A stretch of 10,889 nucleotides of DNA from Rikenellaceae bacterium (lineage in GTDB: Bacteria > Bacteroidota > Bacteroidia > Bacteroidales > UBA932): NCBI GenBank assembly GCA_900769905.1, contig CAAGIL010000097.1, forward strand, positions 1 to 10,889. The letters are read 5' to 3'. The translations under genes were made by a program, and so were the position numbers. The first letter of the stretch is position 1. Each line of letters opens with the position of its first letter. Positions 1 to 7,685 of this stretch are shown here, one piece after another. The notes beneath the pieces were generated by a model, which saw only the letters and a list, made by a program, of their open reading frames with translations, had not been told where the DNA came from and searched no databases.

Positions 1-2492
1 GGGTAGTGGGCCTTGAGCCAGGCGGTCTGGTAGCTCACCCAGGCATAGCAGGTGGCGTGGGACTTGTTGAACGCGTACTTCGCGAACGCCTCCCAGTCCT
101 TCCAGATTTTCTCCAGTATGTCCTGAGGGTAGCCGTTCGCCATCGCACCCTTCATAAATGCGCCCTTCAGGGAGTCGAGCACGTCCTTCTGCTTCTTGCC
201 CATCGCCTTGCGGAGCTTGTCCGCCTTGCCCTTGGAGAAGCCGGCCAGCTTCTGGGACAGGCGCATCACCTGCTCCTGGTACACGGTCACGCCGTAGGTC
301 TCCTTCAGGTACTCCTCCATATCCGGGAGGTCGTAATGTATCTTGCTCGGGTCATTCTTGCCCGCCACGAAGTCGGGGATGTAGTCCATAGGGCCCGGAC
401 GGTAGAGGGCGTTCATCGCGATGAGGTCCTCGAAACGCTCCGGGTGGAGCTTGATGAGCCACTCCTTCATGCCCCCGGATTCGAACTGGAATATGCTCTT
501 CGTGTCGCCGCGGGAGTAGAGGTCGAAGACGGCCGGGTCGTCAATCGGGATTTTCTCGATGTCGATGTCCAGGCCGTAGCGCTTCTTCACCATCGCCAGG
601 CAGCGGTCTATGATGGACAGGGTCTTCAGGCCGAGGAAGTCCATCTTCAGCATACCCACGTCCTCGATTTTGGTGCCTTCGTACTGGCTCACCCACACCA
701 CCTGCCCGGTCGCCTTGTCCACGCCGGTCGTGATCGGGATGTAGTCGGTGAGGTTGCCGCGGCCTATGATCATAGCGCACGCGTGGATACCGGTCTGGCG
801 TATGCAACCCTCGAGCTGGAGGGCGTAGGAAAGCACTTCCCTTACCAGCGGGTCGCCGTTCTCGTATTCGTTGTTCAGCTCCTTGACGTACTTGACGCTG
901 TTCGCGAGCGTGGGCTTGTATTCCTTGTCCTCCCCGTTCTCGCGCACGATTATCGGGCGGTCCGGAATCATCTTGGTGAGACGGTTGGACTCGGGAATCG
1001 GGAGGTTGGAGATGCGCGCCACGTCCTTCACGGCGAGCTTTGCCGCCATAGTGCCGAAGGTGATCACGTGGGAGATGTGGTCGGCGCCGTAGTGCTCCTG
1101 CACGTACTGGATCACGCGGTAGCGGCCTTCATCGTCGAAGTCCACGTCTATATCCGGCATCGAGATGCGCTCCGGGTTGAGGAAACGCTCGAAGAGCAGG
1201 TCGTAGCGTATAGGGTCGAGGTTGGTGATGCCCAGGCAGTAGGCCACGCAGGAACCGGCGGCCGAGCCACGTCCCGGGCCCACGGACACCCCGTTGCGGC
1301 GGCCCCAGTTGATGAAGTCCTGCACGATGAGGAAGTAGTCCGGGAAACCCATATACGAAATGGTCATCAGCTCGAAGTGGAGGCGTTCCTGCTGCTCCTG
1401 GGTGAGCGTGTCCCCGTAGCGGCCGCGCGCTCCCTCGTAGGTGAGGTGGCAGAGGAAGGCCACCGACTTGCAGAACTCGTCGCCGCGGTAGTTCTTCTCT
1501 ATCACATTGCCGTCGTGGTCCTTGCGTATCTCGTAGCGGCCGTTGTCTATGATGTCGGCGTACTTCTCAAGGTAGTAGTCTATGTTCTCCAGGAAGGCGC
1601 CGTCTATCTGGAACTTGGGCAGCACGTGGCCCCTGTTGATCTCGTATCTCTCCACCTTCTCGCACACCTCCAGGGTATTGGCGAGGACTTCCGGATGGTC
1701 GGGGAAGATTTCCGCCATCTCCTCCTCGCTCTTGAGGTACTCCTGCTGGGTGTAGCGCAGGCGCTTGGGATCGTCCACGTTGGCGTTGGTGGTCAGGCAG
1801 ATGAGCCTGTCGTGCACCGGGCCGTCCTCCTTGCGCACGAAGTGCACGTCGTTGGTAGCCACCACCTTCACCCCGTGCTTCTGCGCGAGCCTGAAGATTT
1901 CGGTGCAGTACTCCTTCTGGAGATTGTAGGTGTCCAGGGACAGGCCCGGCACCTCGGTCTTGTGCATCATCACTTCCAGGTAGTAGTCCTCCCCGAAGAC
2001 GCGCTTGTGCCACTCAATTGCCTCGTCCACGCTCTTCTCGTCGCCCGCGAGTATGCCCTGGGCGATTTCCCCGGCCATACAGGCCGAGCAGCAGATGAGG
2101 TTCTCGTGGTACTGCTCTATCACCTCGTGGCTCACCCTCGGGCGGTAGTAGTTGCCCTCGATGTGGCCTATGGACACGATCTTCATAAGGTTCCTGTAGC
2201 CCTCGTAGTTCTTTGCCAGAAGTATGAGGTGGTAGTACTTCTTGTGGTCGTTGTCCTTGAGCTTGTGGTCGTAGTGGCGGGTGACGTAGATTTCGCAGCC
2301 TATGATGGGCTTGACATCCGGGAACTTTTCGGAGATGTCGCGGAAGTCCTTGACGCCGTACATGTTACCGTGGTCGGTGATGGCAAGGCCGGGCATCCCG
2401 AGCTCCTGGGCACGGGTGAAAAGCTTCTTTATGTCGCTCAATCCGTCGAGGATTGAATACTGGGTATGGACGTGAAGATGTACGAAAGACAT
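1..2492 (-). CDS. dnaE: DNA polymerase III subunit alpha (N-terminal 830 codons; runs off the left edge)
   Basis: Catalytic subunit of the replicative polymerase. It starts at the ATG read down from 2492 and is still open at base 1; family members are usually about 1,150-1,250 residues, so the C-terminal third is missing. An N-terminal PHP domain (about 1-240) begins HLHVHTQYSILDG and keeps the usual metal ligands: H7, H9, D40, H41, E67, H88, C138, D215, H217. The palm carries PDIDVDFDD, with the catalytic pair D449 and D451, and the third aspartate D618 lies in KMDFLGLKTL. The visible part ends in the fingers region (KSHATCYAWVSYQTAWLKAHY). The start is fixed by the conserved FVHLHVHTQYS beginning at residue 3, and a Bacteroidota promoter box lies a few bases upstream. 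From residue 14 on, no TTA, CTA or TCA codon occurs. It is transcribed divergently from the flavoprotein gene at 2568. Family identity is very secure. Confidence 0.97.
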   Translation of the reverse strand, partial: MSFVHLHVHTQYSILDGLSDIKKLFTRAQELGMPGLAITDHGNMYGVKDFRDISEKFPDVKPIIGCEIYVTRHYDHKLKDNDHKKYYHLILLAKNYEGYRNLMKIVSIGHIEGNYYRPRVSHEVIEQYHENLICCSACMAGEIAQGILAGDEKSVDEAIEWHKRVFGEDYYLEVMMHKTEVPGLSLDTYNLQKEYCTEIFRLAQKHGVKVVATNDVHFVRKEDGPVHDRLICLTTNANVDDPKRLRYTQQEYLKSEEEMAEIFPDHPEVLANTLEVCEKVERYEINRGHVLPKFQIDGAFLENIDYYLEKYADIIDNGRYEIRKDHDGNVIEKNYRGDEFCKSVAFLCHLTYEGARGRYGDTLTQEQQERLHFELMTISYMGFPDYFLIVQDFINWGRRNGVSVGPGRGSAAGSCVAYCLGITNLDPIRYDLLFERFLNPERISMPDIDVDFDDEGRYRVIQYVQEHYGADHISHVITFGTMAAKLAVKDVARISNLPIPESNRLTKMIPDRPIIVRENGEDKEYKPTLANSVKYVKELNNEYENGDPLVREVLSYALQLEGCIRQTGIHACAMIIGRGNLTDYIPITTGVDKATGQVVWVSQYEGTKIEDVGMLKMDFLGLKTLSIIDRCLAMVKKRYGLDIDIEKIPIDDPAVFDLYSRGDTKSIFQFESGGMKEWLIKLHPERFEDLIAMNALYRPGPMDYIPDFVAGKNDPSKIHYDLPDMEEYLKETYGVTVYQEQVMRLSQKLAGFSKGKADKLRKAMGKKQKDVLDSLKGAFMKGAMANGYPQDILEKIWKDWEAFAKYAFNKSHATCYAWVSYQTAWLKAHY

Positions 2493-2498
2493 AGTGTG

Positions 2499-2529
2499 CA
2501 AAGATACTTGATTTCGCCTTATTCGTCAA
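2499..2529 (-). promoter_or_regulatory. Bacteroidota-type promoter of dnaE
   Basis: Read on the minus strand, TTG (2529-2527, the end of a T-rich run) is followed after exactly 20 bases by TATCTTTG (2506-2499). This fits the Bacteroides-type TTG / TAnnTTTG promoter (-33/-7). The expected transcription start is about base 2495, zero to four bases before the ATG at 2492, so the mRNA would be leaderless or almost so. The site is inferred from the consensus only. Confidence 0.7.
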
Positions 2530-2547
2530 AAAATATATGTACTTTTG
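2519..2547 (+). promoter_or_regulatory. Putative divergent promoter of the BaiN-like gene
   Basis: TACTTTTG at 2540-2547 matches the Bacteroidota -7 box TAnnTTTG. Upstream, TTA at 2519-2521 with an 18-base spacer is only a weak -33 candidate. The predicted start, near 2551, gives a leader of about 17 bases before the ATG at 2568. The upstream half overlaps the dnaE -33 region on the other strand, so polymerase binding in the two directions may compete. Confidence 0.5.
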
Positions 2548-2567
2548 CGGAAAGATATTGGACTATA

Positions 2568-3776
2568 ATGCTTACGGTCGCAATCATAGGAGCGGGGGCT
2601 TCGGGATGCCTTGCAGCGGTGGAGATACGCCGCCGCCATCCCGACTGGCGGGTGTTGCTGCTGGAGGCGGGAAAGCGCCCTATGGCCAAGCTCGCCCTGA
2701 CCGGAGGCGGCCGCTGCAACATCACCAACAGCTTCGGACACATACGCGCCGTGAAGGAGGCGTACCCGCGCGGCTACAGCGTGATGAAGCGCCTGCTGAA
2801 GTCCTGGCCGCCGCGCGAAACTCTGGCCTGGTTCGAGAGGGAGGGTTTGCGCTTCACCACCCAGGAGGACGGCTGCGTGTTCCCGATGTCGCAGGACGCG
2901 ATGCAGGTGGTATCCTGCCTGGAGCGGCTCATCGCAAGGGAAGGGGTGGAGCTGCGCTGCGGGGTAAGAGTCACGCGTATCGAAGCCCTGCAGGGTGGCG
3001 GGTTCACGCTCGTCACAAGGGAAGGGGAGAGCCTGGGCTGCGACAAACTCGTGCTCTGCGCGGGCGGCAGCAGTGCCCAGTTCCTTAGTTCACTGCTCCC
3101 GGATGACGTGGAAATCGTGCCCACGGTGCCGTCCCTGTTCACCTTCCGGATCGAAGACGTGGATCTGCGCTCACTGATGGGGACGGTGCTTGACTCGGCG
3201 CGGCTCAGCATCCCGGGAAGCGGCATCTCCAGCGAGGGGACCCTGCTCATCACGGACTGGGGCCTGAGCGGACCCGCAGCCCTGAAACTGTCGTCGTACG
3301 CCGCCGTCCTGCTCGCCGGGAAGCAGTACCGCTGTCCTCTGGTCATCAACTGGACGGGTCTGGACGAGGAAAGCCAGCGCCGCCATCTGGAGCTTCTTGC
3401 CGGGGAGAATCCGCGCAAGCTCGTTTCGAGCGTGGGCCCGGGGCAATTGAGCGCGAGGCTCTGGAAGTACCTCTGCTCCAAGTCGGGCGTGGCCGAGGGT
3501 ACGCGCTGGTCGGAGCTTGGGCCCAAGCAGCTCAACCGTCTGGTGTCGAGAATCTGCGCCTTCGAGACCGAGATTTCCGGGAGGGCGAAATTCAAGGAAG
3601 AATTCGTCACGGCGGGAGGAGTGGCGCTGAGCGGCGTCGACCCGTCCACGATGCAGTCAAGGCAGCATCCTGGGCTGTATTTTGCCGGAGAAGTCCTGGA
3701 CATTGACGCAATTACGGGAGGCTTCAATCTCCAGGCCGCTTGGTCAACTGCCTTTGCGGTTGCGGAACATATTTGA
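2568..3776 (+). CDS. BaiN/HI0933-family NAD(P)/FAD-dependent oxidoreductase
   Basis: Flavoprotein of 402 residues, normal for the HI0933/YhiN/BaiN family. The N-terminal Rossmann fold has the FAD motif GAGASG (8-13) and an acidic residue ending the second strand (E33 in LLLEAG). The family signature TGGGRCNITNS spans 45-55, and the C-terminal FAD motif AGEVLDIDAITGGFN spans 373-387. The start at 2568 puts the FAD-binding strand (LTVAIIGAG) at the very N-terminus, as in relatives; an in-frame ATG at 2466 would lie inside dnaE and upstream of the promoter box. Family members are often annotated as aminoacetone oxidase-like or as BaiN (bile-acid 7-dehydroxylation), but the physiological substrate of most is unknown and nothing here supports a bile-acid role. 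It uses rare codons such as TCA more freely than its neighbours, suggesting modest expression. The family is secure; the function is not. Confidence 0.92.
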   Translation: MLTVAIIGAGASGCLAAVEIRRRHPDWRVLLLEAGKRPMAKLALTGGGRCNITNSFGHIRAVKEAYPRGYSVMKRLLKSWPPRETLAWFEREGLRFTTQEDGCVFPMSQDAMQVVSCLERLIAREGVELRCGVRVTRIEALQGGGFTLVTREGESLGCDKLVLCAGGSSAQFLSSLLPDDVEIVPTVPSLFTFRIEDVDLRSLMGTVLDSARLSIPGSGISSEGTLLITDWGLSGPAALKLSSYAAVLLAGKQYRCPLVINWTGLDEESQRRHLELLAGENPRKLVSSVGPGQLSARLWKYLCSKSGVAEGTRWSELGPKQLNRLVSRICAFETEISGRAKFKEEFVTAGGVALSGVDPSTMQSRQHPGLYFAGEVLDIDAITGGFNLQAAWSTAFAVAEHI

Positions 3777-3793
3777 GATTTTTACTATATTTG
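3760..3793 (+). promoter_or_regulatory. Putative promoter of the sphingolipid gene pair
   Basis: TATATTTG at 3786-3793 is a full match to the Bacteroidota -7 box TAnnTTTG. A TTG at 3760-3762, inside the end of the preceding gene, could be the -33 element, but the 23-base spacer is longer than ideal. The predicted start near 3797 gives a leader of about 26 A/T-rich bases without a Shine-Dalgarno sequence before the ATG at 3823. Confidence 0.55.
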
Positions 3794-3822
3794 CGGCGTA
3801 CTAAATCATAAATCTATTCCTA

Positions 3823-5016
3823 ATGATGAACAAGTTGAAAGAAATCTGCGGCCAGTACACGCTTCCTCAGGAGGTTCAGGCCCAGGGCCTCTATCCTTAT
3901 TACAGACCTATATCTTCAGGCCAGGACCCTCTTGTAAAGATGGCTGACGGAAGTTCGGTGCTGATGTTCGGTTCGAACTCTTACCTCGGCCTCTCCGATG
4001 ACCCAAGGCTCAAGGAAGCCGCCATTGCGGCAATCAAAAAATACGGTACCAGCTGCTCCGGCAGCCGTTTCCTCAACGGCACCCTCGATATCCACGAAGA
4101 GCTCGAAGAGAAGCTCGCGAAGTTCGTGGGCAAGGACGCTGCGGTGACCTACAGCACCGGTTTCCAGGTAAACCTCGGCGTAGTCAGCTCCCTCGGATTC
4201 AGGGGCGGATTCACCTTCCTGGATTCCCTCGACCACGCCTGCATCATCGACGGCAGCCGCCTCGGCTTCGCTGAGGTGCGCAAGTTCGCCCACAACGATA
4301 TGGATGCCCTCGAGGCCAAACTCAAGCTTGTTCCCCTCGAAGCACCCAAGCTCATAGTCGTGGACGGCGTATATTCTATGGAGGGCGACATAGCCAACCT
4401 TCCGAAAATCGTCGAGCTGTGCGAGAAGTACAACGCCTGCGTGATGGTGGACGATGCCCACGGACTCGGAGTGATAGGCGAGAACGGCTCCGGCACTGCC
4501 AGCCACTTCGGCCTCACCGACAAGACCGACCTCATTATGGGCACCTTCTCCAAGAGTTTCGGTTCCCTGGGCGGCTTCATTGCCGGCGACTTCGAGATCA
4601 TCAACTACCTCAAGCACAACTCCCGCTCCCTGATTTTCAGCGCCTCGATGACCCCGGCCTCCGTTGCCGCCGCATCCAAGGCCCTCGACATAATGATAGA
4701 GGAGCCGGAGCGCCGTGAGCACCTCTGGGACATCACCCGCCACGCCCAGAAGGCCTTCAAGGAAAGGGGCTTCGACACCGGGCACACCCAGTCACCTATC
4801 ATCCCGCTCTTCGTGCGCGACACGATGAAGGCTATGGCAATAGTGCGTATGGCCTACGAGAGCGGCGTGTTCATCACTCCGGTCATCGCCCCGGCCGTTC
4901 CTGAGAACGACGTGCTCATACGTTTCGCCCTTATGGCAACCCACAGCAAGGAGCAGGTGGACGAGGCAGTGGAGAAACTGACCGTGATTTTCAAGAAAGT
5001 AGGAGTCATAGAGTAA
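3823..5016 (+). CDS. spt: Serine palmitoyltransferase-type alpha-oxoamine synthase
   Basis: PLP-dependent fold-type I enzyme of 397 residues, expected to condense a fatty acyl thioester with L-serine to give a 3-keto-sphingoid base, the first step of sphingolipid synthesis. Visible features are H138 in LDHAC (the His that stacks on PLP), D210 and H213 in VMVDDAHGLG, and the Schiff-base lysine K244 in GTFSKSFGSLGG. The N-terminal stretch GLYPYYRPI and the block HNSRSLIFSAS recall Bacteroides SPT rather than glycine C-acetyltransferase (Kbl) or BioF. Two tandem ATGs (3823 and 3826) are both possible starts. The next gene, 12 bases downstream, is a reductase suited to the following step. The main alternative is a cysteate acyltransferase (CapA-type) that makes sulfonolipid bases, as known in some Bacteroidota; the motifs here do not settle serine versus cysteate. 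The alpha-oxoamine synthase family is certain, the sphingolipid assignment likely. Confidence 0.88.
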   Translation: MMNKLKEICGQYTLPQEVQAQGLYPYYRPISSGQDPLVKMADGSSVLMFGSNSYLGLSDDPRLKEAAIAAIKKYGTSCSGSRFLNGTLDIHEELEEKLAKFVGKDAAVTYSTGFQVNLGVVSSLGFRGGFTFLDSLDHACIIDGSRLGFAEVRKFAHNDMDALEAKLKLVPLEAPKLIVVDGVYSMEGDIANLPKIVELCEKYNACVMVDDAHGLGVIGENGSGTASHFGLTDKTDLIMGTFSKSFGSLGGFIAGDFEIINYLKHNSRSLIFSASMTPASVAAASKALDIMIEEPERREHLWDITRHAQKAFKERGFDTGHTQSPIIPLFVRDTMKAMAIVRMAYESGVFITPVIAPAVPENDVLIRFALMATHSKEQVDEAVEKLTVIFKKVGVIE

Positions 5017-5028
5017 TCTTTTCCTGAT

Positions 5029-5823
5029 ATGGTAATACTCATCACCGGCATCACCTCCGGCTTTGGCAAGGCCATGGCCGAGAAGCTCTCCTCGCAGGGC
5101 CACAAGGTCTACGGCACCCACCGCAAGGCAGTGGAGCACATTCCGGGGGTGACCTATATCAAGGCGGAGGCAACTGACGATGCCCAGGTTGAGGCCGCCG
5201 TGCGCCAGGTCATAGACGCGGAAGGGCGCATTGACGTGTTCATCAACAACGCCGGTATGGGCATAGGCGGTCCGCTGGAGCTCAGCAGCCTGGAGGACGC
5301 CTCCCGCCAGATGGATGTCAACTGGATGGGTATGGTGCGCTTCCTGCACCACGTGCTCCCGCAGATGCGCCGTCAGGGAGGAGGCAAAATCCTGTGCTTC
5401 AGCTCCATAGGCGGGCTTATAGGGCTGCCGTACCAGGGCCTTTACTCCGCTTCCAAGTTTGCCATAGAAGGTTATTGCGAGGCTCTCAGGCTGGAAGTCA
5501 GGGACTTAGGCATCAAGGTAATCCTTATCGAGCCGGGCGACTTCGCGACCAACTTCACCGCGCAGAGAAAGAGCGTGGCAACGGAGCAGGCGGCGGCCAT
5601 CTATCCGTCCTACGAGCGTTCCCTGAAGGGCATAGAAAAGGACGAGATGACGGGCCTGAAGCCGGAGTTCCTTGCGGAAAAGGTGGCAAAAATCCTCACC
5701 CGCAGGAATCCGCGCTACAGCTACATCATAGCCTCGCCCCTGCAGAAACTCGCCGTCCTGGCTAAAACCATACTCCCGCGCAGGCTTTTTTATTGGATTC
5801 TCTCCCTTTACTACAATCTGTAG
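5029..5823 (+). CDS. Short-chain dehydrogenase/reductase, probable 3-ketosphinganine reductase
   Basis: Classical SDR of 264 residues. The nucleotide-binding motif TGITSGFG spans 6-13 and NNAG spans 73-76; the catalytic tetrad is N98, S126, Y139 and K143 (YSASK). The last 29 residues or so (236-264) are strongly hydrophobic with scattered basic residues (LPRRLFYWILSLYYNL), suggesting peripheral membrane attachment. It begins 12 bases after the SPT-type gene and shares its promoter, so it probably reduces the 3-keto-sphingoid base to the dihydrosphingoid base with NAD(P)H. A 3-ketosphinganine reductase of the SDR family has been reported in Bacteroides thetaiotaomicron. That role is inferred from family and position, since SDR sequences alone do not give the substrate. 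Ile is often encoded by ATA (nine codons), unlike in aspS. Confidence 0.85.
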   Translation: MVILITGITSGFGKAMAEKLSSQGHKVYGTHRKAVEHIPGVTYIKAEATDDAQVEAAVRQVIDAEGRIDVFINNAGMGIGGPLELSSLEDASRQMDVNWMGMVRFLHHVLPQMRRQGGGKILCFSSIGGLIGLPYQGLYSASKFAIEGYCEALRLEVRDLGIKVILIEPGDFATNFTAQRKSVATEQAAAIYPSYERSLKGIEKDEMTGLKPEFLAEKVAKILTRRNPRYSYIIASPLQKLAVLAKTILPRRLFYWILSLYYNL

Positions 5824-5868
5824 CCTCTAAATATAGGCTCCACTCTCCCATATTTGCCAAATTTTGTG

Positions 5869-5876
5869 TAAGTTTG
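5869..5876 (+). promoter_or_regulatory. Candidate -7 box upstream of aspS
   Basis: The 80-base gap 5824-5903 holds TAAGTTTG at 5869-5876, a full match to TAnnTTTG, about 27 bases before the aspS ATG. No good TTG lies 19-21 bases upstream. An imperfect second box (CATATTTG, 5849-5856) is also present. The leader is A/T-rich and has no Shine-Dalgarno sequence. I see no convincing terminator for the preceding gene in the gap. Confidence 0.45.
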
Positions 5877-5903
5877 TAAGTTGGAATATAAACTACACAA
5901 AAT

Positions 5904-7673
5904 ATGTACAGAAGCAATACCTGCGGAGAGCTCAGACTCTCCGACAAAGGAAAGAAAGTGACGCTCGCGGGCTGGGTACAGAAGTCCCGCAAGCTCGGTG
6001 GTATGACCTTTATCGACCTGCGTGACCGCTACGGCATCACCCAGCTCGTGGTGGAGAGCGATGCGGCTCCGGAACTCGTGGAAGCAGCCTCCTCCCTGGG
6101 GCGCGAATTCGTGATCCAGGCCACGGGAGAAGTGGTGGAAAGGTCCAGCAAGAACCCTAAAATCCCTACCGGAGACATTGAAATCAAGCTTGAGACCCTG
6201 AACATACTCAACAAGTCCGTGACCCCTCCTTTCACCATCGAAGAGGAGAGCGACGGAGGCGAGAACCTCAGGGCAAAGTACCGCTACCTCGACCTTCGCA
6301 GGCCGCCGCTCCAGAGAGCCCTCGCCCTGCGCCACCGCCTCGCCCAGGAAATCCGCACCTATCTCGATTCCAAGGGTTTTATGGAAATCGAGACCCCATA
6401 CCTCATCAAGTCCACTCCTGAAGGCGCCCGCGACTTCGTCGTGCCTTCCAGAATGAACCCCGGCACCTTCTACGCCCTGCCTCAGTCCCCTCAGACCTTC
6501 AAGCAGCTGCTTATGGTCTCAGGCTACGACAGGTACTTCCAGATTGTCAGGTGCTTCCGCGACGAGGACCTCAGGGCCGACCGCCAGCCGGAATTCACCC
6601 AGATTGACTGCGAGATGAGCTTCGTGGAGCAGGAGGACGTGCTCGAGACCTTCGAGGGTATGATGAGGCAGATGTTCAAGAACGCCCTCGGCGTGGACAT
6701 CCCTGACCCGCTCCCTCGCATGAGCTGGTATGAGGCTATGGACAAGTACGGCTCCGACAAGCCGGACATCCGCTTCGGAATGGAGATCAACGACCTCAGC
6801 TCCCAGCTCAGGGACAAGGGCTTCAGCGTCTTCGACTCTTCTGAGTACGTGGGCGGCATCTGCGTCAAGGGTTGCGCCGAATACACCCGCAAGCAGCTCG
6901 ATGAGCTCACCGAATGGGTAAAGCGCCCTCAGGTGGGTGCCAAGGGCCTGGTATATGTCAAGTACAACGCCGACGGAAGCATCAAGTCCAGCATAGACAA
7001 ATTCTTCTCCGCCGAACAGCTTGCTGCCGTGGGAGAGGCCTGCGGAGCGGAGAAGGGCGACCTTCTGCTCGTGCTCTGCGGTGCCAAGCGCAAGACCCAG
7101 AACCAGCTCGGCGTGCTCCGTATCGAGATGGGCAACCGCCTCGGCCTGAGGGACCCGAAGGTCTTCGCCCCGCTCTGGATCGTGGACTTCCCTCTGCTCG
7201 AGTGGAGCGAGGAAGACCAGCGCTTCTACGCAATGCACCATCCTTTCACCGCTCCTAAGCCTGAGCACGAGAAATGGTTCTACTCCGACAGGAAGGAGGA
7301 CCTCGAAAGGGTATGCGCCAACGCTTATGACTTCGTGCTCAACGGCACCGAACTCGGCGGCGGCTCCATCCGTATTCACAACGCCGATATGCAGAGCCGT
7401 ATGTTCGAAGTCCTGGGAATTTCCAAGGAGGATGCCGAGTACAAGTTCGGCTTCGTCATCAACGCCTTCAAGTATGGTGCTCCGCCTCACGGAGGCCTCG
7501 CCTTCGGTTTCGACCGCGTCTGCGCCCTCTTCGGAGGTCAGGAGACCATCAGGGACTACATCGCCTTCCCTAAGAACAACCAGGGCCGCGACGTGATGAT
7601 AGATTCACCTTCGAAAATCGATGACTCACAGATGGAGGAACTGTTCCTGGCTTCAACCTTCAAGGAGCAGTAA
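5904..7673 (+). CDS. aspS: Aspartyl-tRNA synthetase
   Basis: Class IIb aminoacyl-tRNA synthetase of 589 residues, normal for the bacterial type; it attaches aspartate to tRNA-Asp in the cytoplasm. An N-terminal OB-fold anticodon-binding domain (about 1-105) begins like E. coli AspRS (CGELRLSDKGKKVTLAGW) and contains FIDLRDRYG. Class II motif 1 lies around 158-168 (GFMEIETPYL), motif 2 at 218-231 (FRDEDLRADRQPEF) and motif 3 at 531-538 (GLAFGFDR). The bacterial GAD insertion lies between motifs 2 and 3 (about 300-410). Residue 31 is Leu (RKLGG), at the site where many non-discriminating enzymes carry His, so this one is probably tRNA-Asp specific; that is inference from E. coli and Pseudomonas comparisons. 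It has its own upstream promoter box, and murB starts 12 bases downstream. Codon use is the cleanest in the window (Ile almost always ATC or ATT), fitting high expression. Confidence 0.97.
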   Translation: MYRSNTCGELRLSDKGKKVTLAGWVQKSRKLGGMTFIDLRDRYGITQLVVESDAAPELVEAASSLGREFVIQATGEVVERSSKNPKIPTGDIEIKLETLNILNKSVTPPFTIEEESDGGENLRAKYRYLDLRRPPLQRALALRHRLAQEIRTYLDSKGFMEIETPYLIKSTPEGARDFVVPSRMNPGTFYALPQSPQTFKQLLMVSGYDRYFQIVRCFRDEDLRADRQPEFTQIDCEMSFVEQEDVLETFEGMMRQMFKNALGVDIPDPLPRMSWYEAMDKYGSDKPDIRFGMEINDLSSQLRDKGFSVFDSSEYVGGICVKGCAEYTRKQLDELTEWVKRPQVGAKGLVYVKYNADGSIKSSIDKFFSAEQLAAVGEACGAEKGDLLLVLCGAKRKTQNQLGVLRIEMGNRLGLRDPKVFAPLWIVDFPLLEWSEEDQRFYAMHHPFTAPKPEHEKWFYSDRKEDLERVCANAYDFVLNGTELGGGSIRIHNADMQSRMFEVLGISKEDAEYKFGFVINAFKYGAPPHGGLAFGFDRVCALFGGQETIRDYIAFPKNNQGRDVMIDSPSKIDDSQMEELFLASTFKEQ

Positions 7674-7685
7674 ATCCCCCGTGCC

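Noticed and set aside
6..2456. An 816-codon open frame on the plus strand opposite dnaE
   Set aside because: It is in exact codon register with dnaE, so its lack of stops only means dnaE lacks TTA, CTA and TCA codons. Its product is low-complexity, rich in Val, Leu, His and Glu, with no recognisable domain, while the minus strand encodes an unmistakable polymerase.
2466..2567. N-terminal extension of the flavoprotein from an ATG at 2466
   Set aside because: It would start inside dnaE and upstream of the promoter box, and it puts 34 unrelated residues before the FAD-binding strand that begins the family.
2568..3776. Bile-acid dehydroxylation role for the BaiN-like protein
   Set aside because: The BaiN label is usually a family-level transfer; no other bai gene is here and the family is widespread in bacteria without that pathway.
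3823..5016. Glycine C-acetyltransferase (Kbl) or BioF identity for the PLP enzyme
   Set aside because: The N-terminal region and the HNSRSLIFSAS block look like Bacteroidales SPT, and there is no threonine dehydrogenase or biotin gene beside it.
5822..5839. Small inverted repeat (AGCCT...AGGCT) at the end of the SDR gene as a terminator
   Set aside because: Only five base pairs with an eight-base loop and no following T-run. Too weak to call.
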